From Asterias rubens (taxonomy: Eukaryota; Echinodermata; Asteroidea; Forcipulatida; Asteriidae), in assembly GCF_902459465.1 (NCBI RefSeq), contig NC_047065.1, positions 15,911,634 to 15,975,633 of the forward strand: DNA of 64,000 nt, in the 5' to 3' direction. The position numbers and the translations under genes were made by a program. The notes under the pieces are model-generated. The model had not been told where the DNA came from, did no database searches, and was given only the letters and a program-made list of their open reading frames with translations. This document shows positions 44,501 through 54,702 of the stretch, piece by piece. Position 1 is the stretch's first letter. Each line of letters starts with the position of its first letter.

Positions 44501-46471
44501 ATCTCCAGGACCCATGCGATCTCCTGGACCCATGCGATCTCCTGGACCCATGCGATCTCCTGGACCCATGGGATCTCCTGGACCCATGCGATCTCCTGGA
44601 CCCATGCGATCTCCTAGACCCATGCGATCTCCTGGACCCATGCAATCACCCGTACGATCTCCTGGACCCATGCGATCTCCTGGACCCATGCGATCACCCA
44701 TACTCATCAGACTTTCAAGACCTTTACGGTCGTTGGGAGCTCTTTTATCAACAAGACCATGAACACCATCAGGACCCATGAGTCTACCTGTCCCATTGTC
44801 ATCTACACCACCTCGACTCATGCGACCATTTGGACTCAGGCGACCATCAACACCAATGGGATCACCTGGACCCCATCTATCACTGGGACCCATGCGATCA
44901 TCAGGAGCCCTCCTCTCACCAGGTCCAATTAGACTCCCTAAACCCATAGGATCTGAAGGATACTTGCGGTCATCTCGACCAATACGCCCTGATGAGCCTC
45001 CTCGAGTTTCAACTGAAGATGAAATGCTGCTTTCCCTCAAATAATCTCTTGTACCCATTTGGTGTTCAGGGCCTGCAATACCTCCCATACCCATGTTGGC
45101 TGGATGTCTGTTATCCCTTTGACCTACTGCTGATTTCCGATTGCGATCATTACCATCAAAAGGTCCACTGTCCCTCTTGTAATCTTCCACACTACCCTTT
45201 TCTCTACTACTTCCTCTGGAATTATCAACATTGAAAGGATCATTCAGGCCGAATGGATCTCCAGCATGTCGTCCCCCTTCAACACCTAAGTCCTTCTGAT
45301 TTCGGCGACCCTCTGGTCCATATAAACCGCCATCCTCGAACATTTGACCTCTCTGGTTTCCTTGGTCACCTGGACCGAAGCCGCTTCTGTGATCACTTGG
45401 CCCAGAATTTCCTAAGTATGCATTTTCTCTGAAATTATCTTGAAACCCTGGTTCAGGTCTATCAAATGGTCTGTCCCAATTCTTGTCCCCGAATCTTTCC
45501 TGTGGTTGGTTTGGGTCACTCAATAGTGCTTCTTTAAGGTGTGGAAGACCCTGATCAAAAGGACGTGGTGATGGACTATGCTCAGCTCCCGGCTTAAATC
45601 GTTTGTTGCGACGATCATCCTCTTCTTCATTGTATTGTCCATATGGTGGCCTAGATATTTTCGACTGATCATCAGGGCCTTGCTGAAATCTTGATGGCCT
45701 GCCAGGTTCACGAAGAAGAGGTGGCCTTCTCTCTGATGGAATACGTGAATCCATGTCACCGGAGCCCTCCATGTTCCTTTGAAGTTCTTCAGGGTTTCTA
45801 AATGCGCTTCCCCTCGCCTGGTCTGCAAATTGCACATCCTTATCGCCAACAAATGGCCTGGCATCATGGCGCATTGGTGTTCCACGCTGAATACCTTCTG
45901 GCTCCCTTTGTTCATTTTGGGGAACATCATCCCTTTTCCTGCTGAAACTAGATAAAAGATCAGAGATTTTCCCTGGAAGTGGAGAACCACCGGGGAAAAT
46001 TTCTCCAATTTGGGAACTTTGACCAAGCGCGAGTACAAGTTCACTTGGGAGGGTTAGTTTAGAATGATGTTGAGTCTCCAAGGGGTCTTTAAAACCTGGA
46101 AGATCTCTGGTCGGATTAAGGGAGTCTCCAACAGATTGCATCGCAGGCTGATTAGAAGGGGCAGGGCTTTGAGAATGCTGGAACGGATCTGACTTAACTT
46201 GGGCTACGGCTCTATTGTGGGCAATTATCTCCTGCATCTCATTTTTACTGCTCAGCATCAGGTCAATCTTGTTTCCGCAAAGAGGCCGGTTCTGTGTCTG
46301 CATTGCTCTGCGGGCATCTTCATCCGATGAGAAGGCGATGAAGACATCGCCCGCCTCTCCGCCGACTATGTGAACACCGCCATCAGGGATACTAAGTCCG
46401 TTGAAATATCGCCGGATGTCCATGGACGTTGCCGACCATGGCAGCTTCTGCATCCTGAGAATTATTGTCAT
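41585..46471 (-). CDS. RBM12B: RBM12/RBM12B-type RNA-binding protein with five RRM-like domains
   Basis: RBM12-family proteins are nuclear multi-RRM RNA-binding proteins of poorly defined function. One uninterrupted frame encodes 1628 residues. The ATG at 46471 (MTIILRMQKLPWSA) was chosen because homologues start here and because a splice acceptor (catttccag) lies 12 nt upstream; the frame beyond it is intronic. RRM1 (about 1-88) contains the family hallmark GLSIPDGGVHIVGGEAGDVF. Further RRMs are at about 985-1065, 1100-1180, 1395-1475 and 1550-1628, the last ending in GGRTLRLHLM. Between RRM1 and RRM2 is a roughly 900-residue disordered region rich in Gly, Asp, Arg, Pro and Met with GPGDRM repeats. 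An RS-rich stretch (about 1195-1333) lies between RRM3 and RRM4, and a Pro-rich one before RRM5. A single coding exon is also the vertebrate RBM12/RBM12B pattern. RBM12 itself is the alternative; position beside CIBAR1 favours RBM12B. Confidence 0.92.
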   Translation of the reverse strand: MTIILRMQKLPWSATSMDIRRYFNGLSIPDGGVHIVGGEAGDVFIAFSSDEDARRAMQTQNRPLCGNKIDLMLSSKNEMQEIIAHNRAVAQVKSDPFQHSQSPAPSNQPAMQSVGDSLNPTRDLPGFKDPLETQHHSKLTLPSELVLALGQSSQIGEIFPGGSPLPGKISDLLSSFSRKRDDVPQNEQREPEGIQRGTPMRHDARPFVGDKDVQFADQARGSAFRNPEELQRNMEGSGDMDSRIPSERRPPLLREPGRPSRFQQGPDDQSKISRPPYGQYNEEEDDRRNKRFKPGAEHSPSPRPFDQGLPHLKEALLSDPNQPQERFGDKNWDRPFDRPEPGFQDNFRENAYLGNSGPSDHRSGFGPGDQGNQRGQMFEDGGLYGPEGRRNQKDLGVEGGRHAGDPFGLNDPFNVDNSRGSSREKGSVEDYKRDSGPFDGNDRNRKSAVGQRDNRHPANMGMGGIAGPEHQMGTRDYLRESSISSSVETRGGSSGRIGRDDRKYPSDPMGLGSLIGPGERRAPDDRMGPSDRWGPGDPIGVDGRLSPNGRMSRGGVDDNGTGRLMGPDGVHGLVDKRAPNDRKGLESLMSMGDRMGPGDRMGPGDRTGDCMGPGDRMGLGDRMGPGDRMGPGDPMGPGDRMGPGDRMGPGDRMGPGDRMGDHMGQEHRMGGHMGPGNHMGPGDRMGPGDRMGPDERMGPGDRMDPDRPIGPGGPMDQGSRRGPNERMGPVGDMGDRGLMGPDDYMGPDGQMGIDDRRGFRGRMSPDEFRDVGNYIGAKGPSDFRGSTEYGDLVGNRGPNDRNDHRRRPGPEGQWEPVRNSGPGRLGPDGRFEPEERFGPRRPLGSREYQEFGSRDYMEPEKRQFDLEKREAIERPFEERPGPHDRMGKDEFMRSREGVGPENHFQRQSRFAPAEGQMRQENLGPGGFRGMDDQARRGDDMRRGERGTPGPYSDEPKLPSLLGDKLPLSKHSEEREQPHDRRSGDDCCVRVVGMPLGVTVADVVTFFSGVRIADNSIRLVVDNLTNKPNGNAFVKFASAEDATKACRLPRKFMANRYIEVGRCKEYDWINAKGYRVQPEALPSKLEKQGIHRSRSRSPLRSTCVELKGIPHHTEVHGIKDLFYGTILSSDKIVILTSSDNTSLGSAFVEFPDHQSFDKALRKRDLYIGRHSVDIRPVAKEVMNTRILEHKKRNPDKQTRSASSSRDPKDGSSRSRSSASSRDARSSGARDRDTREPSSRDKSSRDQDSRQSSSKHGRDSQRSSDKEPKSRDQDSRQSTPRSKDNKETGSRVSDSRSRYSGESSSSQKRDSDPKNQDTRKSGSSSKSSQRDSDQKNLAMSSKLPSSQPAMKSPPVQSGHIVKNVTPKKEPPKVPDHVIPVEIPIIPANEMKKPNPDEKCCIHMRNMPYNTSEDEIHSFFDEMKLRPLMVHFLITPDGRPNGQAYVEFANAADAHKAIAKTDARIQDRSILMGILTRRHLEECLAQGRPPHPPPQGPPAGPRGPPFHHRSPGDYRPPLLNTPDGRRDGPPFGMRGPPRGPRPSLPPIEVLIGRRCVVGASNLPFDIPIPAIIDFFSNHNVVPETVRLKTTERGRTTGEAMVAFRTAGDASRAITDLNGSVIGGRTLRLHLM
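44350..44710 (-). repeat. RBM12B: 18-bp coding tandem repeat (GPGDRM hexapeptide)
   Basis: On the plus strand 'atgcgatctcctggaccc' recurs about fifteen to twenty times with few changes. On the coding strand each unit is Gly-Pro-Gly-Asp-Arg-Met. Degenerate flanking units extend over about 44200-44960. Both third-position differences and units lacking GPG (GDHMGQEHRM) are visible. The plus-strand open frames (DLLDPC and MRSPGP repeats) are shadows. Confidence 0.9.
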
Positions 46472-46700
46472 GATGGTAGGTAGCTGGAAATGTGGTTCAG
46501 GAAATCTGTAGAAATATGCAGACAAACGACGATGTTCTTTTTATGGAAAATAATTTATAACATAAGGTGGTCTCTGAAACAAAATTAGCAGCACAATTGA
46601 TTTTTTTTTCACAGAATCTCAAGGCATTTTGCAAAAGCTCATCTACGAAAGTCCAATCAAGCCCCTCAAGTTTATCTGCAGGCACTAAGTTGATATTGCG
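46472..46700 (-). promoter_or_regulatory. RBM12B: Spliced 5' leader of the RBM12B-like gene (acceptor at 46484)
   Basis: 'cacatttccag|CTACCTACCATCATG' puts the coding exon start at 46483, leaving 12 nt of leader before the ATG. The non-coding first exon must lie upstream (higher coordinates); I could not place it. Confidence 0.55.
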
Positions 46701-48950
46701 AATTAATAATCTGTTGTTATGAAGTAGTTATCTAATACAGCGAACTACTAGTTCGTCTTGCAATTTAGTTATTCATTATATTGAATCATTGAATCAAGGA
46801 ATTATTTATTTGATTTTTCAGATTAGCATTATATGGAAAATAATCAATTTTTTTTTTTAAATTCAATTCTGTTTTGATGTATTATCAATTGACCCATCTC
46901 CATGGTCCGACTGTACGGCTAGGGCGATTGCTATGACTTCAACCAGTGTGAATTATAGAGTGTCATTTCAGCATTCCGGCATTATAGCCCGCCATAACTT
47001 TTTGGCCATAGATACTGCCGAAGTCATGAATTCACACATGGACATACAATCACACCATGGAGGTAGGCCAATTGTTAATTTGTTATAAATATCAAATAGT
47101 ATTTTGTTTAAACAAATTAATGAATCTTAGCACAGATTCATTAATTTGTAACAACAGATTTCTTTATTCACAATTACGATTTAGTCATTTTGTTTACCTA
47201 AACAAAATGGTTAGATCTTTTTAATGGATTAATAATTCGCAATACTGAGTTAATTCATTTTAATGGATTACTAATTTGAAACAATTACCTGCTGATAATT
47301 ATTACTTCAGTGGCACATTTTGGGCTTTTGTAGAATATCCATTCATTACAATATAAATGAGGTGATCCTCTAAAAAATTTGTTTGTTGATTTTAGATGGT
47401 CCACAACTAATTAGTTAAAAGTTGCTTTTGTTCCAAAAGCTTATAAAGATTGAGCATATTTTGTAGAATCAGGTTGGAAGGATATTGAAGAGGTGAAGCC
47501 AAAAATAATTAAAAATACTTCTAGACGCGACAAAAAGCTAGGTAGGTTTGATCTTCCAATCTAACCCAACATCTGTAGTTATTTTGTAAATGGTGCCTAT
47601 TTGTCGGCTTCCACACTAGGCGATTATGAATTCTACTCGTCTTCGTAACCTCCCTCGAAATGCTAACGTTAAAGATTATCCACAGACACTATTTTGAAAC
47701 CTTGGAGCGACGGCGAAGTTGACACTTACAAAAAAATCAGACTGCAAAAAGTTGGTCAGTGGTGGTTGCGTAAATGCTTCGGAAAAAGAAAAGTGATACT
47801 CATTCAGAACAACCCTCCCTCTCTCGTGCCCACTTTTTTTGTAGTCATCCTATTGAATGGAGACGGTCGATGAAATTTGCGTACAGACTCCTTGGTTGGC
47901 CGCAACCAAAGAAGTAGAACAATGGAAACTCATACATGTGTACACATCACATAACTATCGGCCAATGGCAGGTCTTCTTTTCATGAAGCCACTGTTTTTG
48001 TGGTGAAATTATTAATGCGAGGTCACAAATCTGTTATTCTTCAGGTACAGTATGCCAAAGTTAATCAGTCTTTTCAGAGGGTACTGCAGGCTCACCTCAC
48101 ACCAAAAGGCACACAAGCCAACGTATCCCGTCGTTTTTGTGCATCTAGACCATGTTAAATGGCCCACATAATAATAACCACAAATTTTTTTACATTCTCT
48201 TCAATGGCAGAGTTTTGATTGTTGATAATAAAGGTGGCGTCCAAAGTTAAGATGAAATATATAACATTGGCTTACTTTAAGAGCACAAAAACCTCTATTA
48301 TATGCAACAAATAACTCGTCCCTCCCAAACCTCAAAAGACAATGTTGGGCAGTCAACAAATTTTTAGCAGTAAGAGCACATTACTTCGCACCTTATGCTA
48401 TCCTGCCAGTCATTCTTGGGAGTCGAAATGTACACAAGAAAGACTCCCGAAAATGATGAAAATTGTTAGTGCCTTTTCGGAGGTTGACTTTTTATAAAAC
48501 TCAAGAAAAGACCTTCGCACAATTCGCCTCATCCATTTTGGGAGGCTCCTTTTCGCATTTTGACACCCAAAATAGCAGGCAGGATAGGCGTGTGTAAGTT
48601 CACTGGTTGGTTCATGCAAGGGGTCCATAATAGTTGTTTCTGTTTCTCTTTAAAATCAGGGCTCCAACCTTGCTACACTGTTCCATTAGTTTAAGTTTGA
48701 AAAGGATATTATTTAGCCATCCATTGATTACCAAATAATAAATTTGCCTCTTATGACTAAATTAATCATTTTTCAAAAGTGCAATGACCTGGGGAGTCAT
48801 TTTCATTGAAATCCTAAGCTGGGCCATTCTACATCATGTAAAAGGGAGGGGGGGGTGTCAGGTCTCAGAGACGTTTTTTGAGGGACAGATAACTATAAGC
48901 CTATTCGGAATTGCAGCTGCGCATGTCTGTTACTGCTGACAACAGATTTT

Positions 48951-49013
48951 GTCTATCTCCCGTGACCTTTTGACAATACCCTCTGGTATTGTCAAATGGT
49001 CACCGGAGATAGA
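48951..49013. repeat. 63-bp hairpin repeat
   Basis: 'gtctatctcccgtgaccttt' with 'tgacaatacc' pairs with 'ggtattgtcaaatggtcacc' and 'ggagatagac' around a tiny loop. Confidence 0.8.
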
Positions 49014-49137
49014 CTTATTGCGAGTCTTAAAGAATTTAAAAACAAAGTACAAAATCAATAGAAGTTGACTTATTCTAAAAAAATAAGTCAAATTGGTGAG
49101 ATAACTTCTATTCTTGTCTATATTAACTACAAGAGAT

Positions 49138-49210
49138 GCTCATAGCTCAGTTGGTAGAGCACCAGCACGCTGATCCGGAGGTCGTTGGTTCAAATCCCAC
49201 TGTAGTCTGT
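49138..49210 (+). mobile_element. tRNA-like SINE head or tRNA pseudogene
   Basis: A perfect-looking A-box (tagctcagttggtagagc) and B-box (ggttcaaatcc) sit at tRNA spacing, but the acceptor strands do not pair and the anticodon stem has two mismatches of five. A similar head, split by an insertion, lies at 24305-24545. It is therefore not called a functional tRNA. Confidence 0.6.
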
Positions 49211-50212
49211 TTGTTTTGTCTAAACATAAATTTTCAAGTTTATCAAGTCCGTTTCCCTTCTGATTTGTTATTTGAAACATAGTCGCATTCCCTTTAAGTT
49301 GATCCCCTGGCTGCTGATACCCCATCGCAAAAACTTGGGTGTGAACCCTGGCTACATGGCAGTTTATGACTGAATGGCTTCTGAATAACAACCCCCCTGA
49401 CCTCCCCACCCACCACCCAACCAACCCACCCACCACTGAGATCTAGAGCAAAGATATTGTCAAAATAGGGCTTGATACATGTGACTCACTTATTAGAGCA
49501 TACTTCTTGTCAATTTGTCTTTGTTCAACCCCAAATCATAATTAAAATGCCTGTGAAAGTTTCGGCCAATAATTTTTGTGTATTTCATAAAAATGCAAAC
49601 TGTTATTACTCTTCTGGAAAAAGTAAATGATTAATTACATAGGGCCTAGTTGAGATCTCTTCTATTGACCTGGACCGGGGCCTTTGAATGTTTACAGAGA
49701 AAGTGCGCCTTACAAATGCTGTGTTTTATTATTATTAGTTAATACTTAAAACACTGTAAAGCAGTTTCAACAATAACAGAGTTACATGTTAAAACTCTAC
49801 ACTCTAAAAACTCCCAGGTCAAAACTGACTCAGATTCCGCGACCAAGGGGTCTGATCTTTTTCCAAGTTAGGATTCTGAGTCATTTCGACCCATTTCAGG
49901 GTAAGCTTTACACAACGTCCAGTTCAAATTGACCCAGTAAAGCCCTGTTCATACTTCCTGCGAATGCGATACAAATTTTGACGTCTCAAATGTGCCTCAA
50001 ACAATTCAGTTGACTACAGTTCAACTCCAGCAAAAATATTCGCGGCGAAAACTGTGATGTAAAAATTTGCTTTTCATTCACAGGAAGTATGAACATGGCT
50101 CGATGGGTCAAATCCCATGACGCCTACATATAGTTCCAAGTCAATTCTGATGTGGCAGATTTAAAAGTGTAAGCGAGTATGAAGTGTTGGACAGTTGTAA
50201 AACAGATAAACT

Positions 50213-50398
50213 AAAGGCCCGGTCGGTCCCACTGCAGCGATAACGAGAATGTTAATGATAACGACGCAAAGAGAACACATTCTATTGGTTAAATGAGCGT
50301 GTGCGTATTCTGCGTGGAGCTATTCAATCAATACAATACGTTCTCTGTGCGTCGTGATCGTTATCGTTCTCGTTATCGCTGTAGCATGACTTGGCCTT
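50213..50398. mobile_element. Palindromic MITE family F3, copy 2
   Basis: The ends 'taaaggcccggtcggtccc' and 'gtagcatgacttggcctt', and the arms 'gcgataacgagaatg' and 'cgttctcgttatcgc', match the layout of 33987-34167. The interior is diverged ('attctattggttaaatgagc'). Confidence 0.8.
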
Positions 50399-50517
50399 CA
50401 TGCTTTGGGAGAACTGGATTTAACACTCAAAAGATGTTTAAATTCTTTAAACTCTCCTTTTATCACTATACCACTAGTTTGAAAACGCAAGTAGAAAGAA
50501 TGAAATATGCTCAGGCT

Positions 50518-50690
50518 TGATGCTTCAAGGAGGCAACGAAGGCGATTGCCTCCTTGCCCCCCTGGTCATTGCCTTGGTGCCCTTGAAATGCTCTAGTAGA
50601 AATTTACAACTTCCTCATAGGGTGCCCTCTACCAAGGAGGTGCCCTTTCCTTTTCAAAAATGAAGCATACAGGCCCGTATGCTTTCACAG
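50518..50690. repeat. Dispersed 'aggcaacgaagg' repeat, copy 1
   Basis: Shares 'ggcaacgaaggcgattgcct', 'tggtcattgccttggtgccc' and 'aatgaagcatacag' with 57196-57385. Not coding. Confidence 0.75.
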
Positions 50691-50904
50691 GCTTGTCACA
50701 ACGTTATCAATAATGCACAAGATCTACAACAAGCTATGTGCCTTTTTTTTTATAGAATCAAACGACTTTCAAGAGAAGAGAATGTCTCGCCACCCAAAAA
50801 TTTATTTCCTCTTTAGCTACATGACAGTTCGGTCACTAAAAGTTGATACTCCAGACATATCAAAATGCTCCGACTCCAAACCCAATGCAACACAGATTTC
50901 CCAA

Positions 50905-51300
50905 TAGGCCAGTTGCAGAATATTGCACCACAGCGCCTTGAAAAACATTACAAGGTGCTATGAGAAGAAACTGGTCTCATTAATGAAAAACCTAGCTCCG
51001 CCATAACTTGCAGGAAAATATACTTAATACTGAAGCGCCTTGAGCGTCACTGAGTTCACATATCAGCTCTAGATAAGAAGCCAAGCCAGTATTGTTATTA
51101 CCATCATGAGGAGATGAGAGGAGTGATTGAGAAGCTTGATTCAATATAGCCCACAGCATTAGAAGATGAGCCTTGCTTATTACATTTTGATTAGACTCTG
51201 AGAATGTAGTCAGATTGTAAACAAGTGTGTGGAAGTGTCGTGGCTGAGTAGTTAAGAGCACCGAATTCAACTCTGGTGTTTCTGATCAGTTAGGTGTAAC
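50905..51300 (+). mobile_element. SINE pieces: a tail (50905-51092) followed by a separate head (51236-51300)
   Basis: The first piece has the SINE tail 'accacagcgccttgaaaaac', 'cgccataacttgcaggaaaa' and 'cgccttgagcgtcactgag'. The second has the head 'gtggctgagtagttaagagc' and 'actctggtgtttctgatcag'. They are probably remnants of two insertions. Confidence 0.7.
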
Positions 51301-51544
51301 GTAGAAATTGTTTCTGTACAATGCATCTTCATGTATGTGCTAGTGTTAAATTGTCAGATCAGGTTCTCAAGAGTGTGCTTTTTCCATTCAAAATTTGCCT
51401 TTAGTGATCTATTGGTCACATATCAAAATTGTCTTTAAATTGAGAAACTATAAACAAGTATCAAGTTATGTATCGAAGTGTTGTTCAGATATTGAGTTTA
51501 CATTTCTATATTTCCATTTCCTGATCAAGGCTCTCTTTTTCGTT

Positions 51545-51907
51545 TAAAGGATTTGGGTACTATTTCAAAATGTCCATAGATTTACATTAAACTTACAGGG
51601 TTTGAAGATAATGATAGTGGAAAGCTTCCCTTCAAATCTTACTTACTGAGGTGCTGTAGTTTTTGAGAAATGAGTTATAAAACAATGTCATGAAAATACG
51701 TTTGTAAATTATTCAAATAATTTTCGTCTCATGAGACGAAAATTATTTTCATGACATTGTTTTACTCATTTCCCAAAAACTACAGCACCTCAGCACATAG
51801 TATTTTCAGGGAAGCTTTCTACTATCATTATCTTTTAACCGTGTAAGTTAAGTGTAAATCTGTGGACATTGTGTTTTTTGTCCTACAAAAGTTACATAGA
51901 CCCTTTA
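51545..51907. mobile_element. Long palindromic MITE family F4, copy 1
   Basis: The two halves are inverted copies: 'actgaggtgctgtagttttt' against 'aaaaactacagcacctcagc', and 'atgatagtggaaagcttccc' against 'gggaagctttctactatcat'. The centre 'aattttcgtctcatgagacgaaaatt' is a perfect palindrome. There is no open frame. Confidence 0.9.
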
Positions 51908-52132
51908 AGTCAAGTTTTAACATCAGCCAACTTACAACTGTAATTGTCCTCCATTGACTTAAAAGGCAAAAAGCAAAATCAAAAAACAATGAACAGACTA
52001 TTGATGTGTGTCTTCTTTGTAATGTTTGTGGTCAGTATAATAGTGCTCTATTGATCTGCAACCCTCTCCAAGACTCCAAACCTTACATGTTTGATTTTGA
52101 AACATATCCCCCCTCGATTGAGTATCACACAT

Positions 52133-52310
52133 GACGTGTCGCGGCCGAGTGGATAAGATCATCGGACTCGAGCTCTGGTGTTTTTGTTCAGCAGAGTATG
52201 TGTTCGACCTTGGTTGTGACACTTGTGTCCTCTAGCAAGATAGGACGTAAAGCTGTTGTGTAATGCACGAAGAACTCAGTGTGAGTCAGCTAGTTGAATA
52301 TCTCACAATA
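52133..52310 (+). mobile_element. Partial tRNA-derived SINE
   Basis: The head 'cggccgagtggataagatca' is of tRNA-Ser/Leu type, with 'gagctctggtgtttttgttc', B-box 'gtgttcgaccttggttgtga' and 'taggacgtaaagctgttgtg'. It is truncated before the tail, and the full copy starts 35 bp later. Confidence 0.75.
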
Positions 52311-52344
52311 TTGGTCTTTGGAACAGTTATAGTGAAGGAACAGT

Positions 52345-52735
52345 GTGGCGTGTAATGGTCTAGCGGTTAAGAGCACCACACTCAAAGCTCTGGTGTTCTG
52401 CTGAACAACAGAATGTGGGTTCGAGTCCCAGTCGTGACACTTGTGTCTTTAAGCAAACAATTAACCATTATTGCTGCATCCATCATGAAAGGGACGTAAA
52501 GCCATTGGTCCTGTGTATTGTGTAATGCAAATAAAAAGAACCAAGTGCACTTATCAAAATGAGAAGAGCTTCACCCGGTGTTCCTGGTCTGATTGGCGGC
52601 ATATTGCGCCACAGCACCTTGTAAATCATAAATGATACTTTAAAAGCAGAGATCCACAATAACTTGCAGGAAAATACTGAATAATGAAGCGCCTTGAGCG
52701 TCACTAAGTGACAGTTATGAGCACAAAATAAGAAG
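52345..52735 (+). mobile_element. Full-length tRNA-derived SINE (reference copy in this window)
   Basis: A-box 'tggtctagcggttaagagca' and B-box 'gggttcgagtcccagtcgtg', then the body 'gggacgtaaagccattggtc', 'aaccaagtgcacttatcaaa', 'ggcggcatattgcgccacag', 'aacttgcaggaaaatactga' and 'gaagcgccttgagcgtcact'. About 390 bp. An RNA polymerase III-type retroposon with no coding capacity. Confidence 0.85.
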
Positions 52736-52739
52736 CCAT

Positions 52740-54690
52740 AATTAAGTTAAATTAAATTAAATCCACATCAATTTTTAATTTAATATCCACAGGGAATGAT
52801 GTGATTCGATTATAATCAAGGTTTTTACTTGTTCACAGTTGAATCAAGCAGTCTTATTACAAATTTAATAATAGGACATATTGTTAATTGTTTGGTTAAT
52901 TAGTGCATACGAGATTGCTAAATATGCTCCATTTTGTGTGTGGGAAAAAACAAGACCAAATATGTGGTAATTAAAGTATCTGCCATGCATGTAATAGTGT
53001 TCGTTAAGGATGCTCCTGCTCAGTGACTGTTGCAACTCTGAACATGTTTGTGTGTTACTGATTTAAAAGCTGAAAAGCTTCATCTCACTGAACCACTACA
53101 ATATTAGGTATCAATATTAACACTTGACCACCGGCCCGAGGCCAGTGAATTTAGCACGTGGACCTGGCCATTAAACTCATGACCGGAGAAGTCCGACCGA
53201 CAGTCTGGTGGGGTTTTATTCAACTAATTAATAACACCTCATTGTGGAATATCTTTATGGAAGTTTTTTTTCTTTGAATCTGAATATTTACAATAAGACA
53301 AATGTATTAGTGCTTGTTCAACGCATCTTGTAGAATAACTTCAGGGCCAGGCCGGCCAGACAATTTTTTGAGTTACGAAGTCTTAGGCATTTTTCCCCCA
53401 CCCCAATTTGAGCCATAAATATGTAAATGTGATGATAGATTTTCAACACATAAATAGACATTTTCAGGTCACAGTGAAAGCACATCTTCAGCCGTATTTG
53501 AGATAAAACAATGAGCTTACATAACGTTAGCCCAGTTACATGTACCTCCTTACCATGGGGCGCTAAAACCCCATGGTTTTGCAAAGTCTACTTAAAACTT
53601 AAAACGCAAACGTCTACTGTATATGGCGTAAATCCAAACAGCATGACTGAGATCACACCATGGCAGCATGGTTATCATTCAAAACTTCTCATAACAGTGA
53701 ATTCAGTTAAACCAAGCACATCAACCACATCGACAGCAAACTAATTCTGATTGGCGACTCTGTTTTTTACATATATTCAAATCACTAAAGAGGGCGTTAC
53801 ATTTGCCGTTTTGGAGGCTGACTCAAAAGGACTGGGCAAATCTACATACATGTATCTGGATCCAAACAGGGTCTTGACGATTTTGCACTTGCTCCCCAGA
53901 AAAAAAGACCAGGCAGATCAACACGAGGCTAATTTGCAAAATATATAATGAAGTGTTCAGCGACAGAGTTTGTGTATGGTCCATGTACCTACATTTAGCC
54001 CTACACTGAGGTTAAGTGATGTTTACTGGAACTGTGTACAGTGTATGTATTGTATTATGGGTAAAGCGCTTATAACCATCTGGACGAGTTGGTTTGGTAA
54101 CGACAGTTGTCATGTTCGGGTTGTTCGGCTTGCACAGGTGTTCACTGTTCAATGCAGGCTCTTTACGTCATTTCACAAATGAGGCCGGGTCCTAGAGCCA
54201 TCAATGTCAAGACGTCCATTTTGATCCCGATGTTTTCGTGAAACAGACATCTCTTTTCCGGTAATTTGTGTTGCGATATCGGCAATTGACGCTAATTAAA
54301 TGAACGTCGCCGATCTAGACAACAGCAAACTAGGTTGAGTCTTCTTTTGGTTACCTTTACGTTTAAGAATTTACATTGCTTTAATTACTCTGTTGCGAAT
54401 GATTATAGTTATCTATGTGATAAATCCAACTAAAATTCACCTTAATGCAAACTCCTTTGAGCCATTTTTTCCCGAAAAAGTCCAGAATGTTAAAAAGGCT
54501 CAGCATCTTCACCTCCTTCTATCTAAAAAATTTGAGTCTTATTTGGCTACTTGATTAAAAATCTGTTGATTCTTGTATCATAGGTACGCCTGACTTCTTC
54601 CAACACTGTGACTTACTGATCTTTGTGGTGACAGGTTTCAGTAGATTTTGTTGCCTTTTAAAGGAGCATTGAATCAGATTGTGTTGCTGA
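52740..54690. other. Intergenic, nothing recognised
   Basis: AT-rich sequence without exons, RNA genes or clear repeats. Short open frames at 53318-53584 (minus) and 53511-54182 (plus) have no recognisable protein features. Confidence 0.4.
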
Positions 54691-54702
54691 CTGGTATACT
54701 AC

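Larger units (their letters stand above)
46700..50200. other. Intergenic, AT-rich
   Basis: No coding exon was recognised. The area 46900-47060 has imperfect inverted segments ('gacttcaaccagtgtgaatt' and 'gaagtcatgaattcacacatgg'). Around 47640-47900 the composition is more mixed and could hold the RBM12B-like first exon. A hairpin lies at 48951-49013 and a tRNA-like head at 49138-49210. Confidence 0.4.

Noticed and set aside
44222-44781. Long plus-strand open frames (DLLDPC and MRSPGP repeats)
   Set aside because: They are antisense shadows of the GPGDRM-coding array in the RBM12B-like gene.
46472-46525. Upstream in-frame extension of the RBM12B-like protein (18 residues)
   Set aside because: A splice acceptor 12 nt before the conserved start shows most of this stretch to be intron, and homologues begin at MTIIL-like sequence.
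48410-48628. 72-residue minus-strand frame (MDPLHEPTSELTH...)
   Set aside because: The start phrase 'ggaccccttgcatgaacc' resembles repeat sequence also near 33628, and there are no family features or splice sites.
49138-49210. Functional tRNA gene
   Set aside because: A- and B-boxes are good, but acceptor strands do not pair and the anticodon stem has mismatches; it matches a SINE head seen elsewhere.
53511-54182. Cluster of plus-strand frames of 65-77 residues
   Set aside because: No recognisable motif, no consistent splice joints, and composition like the intergenic background.
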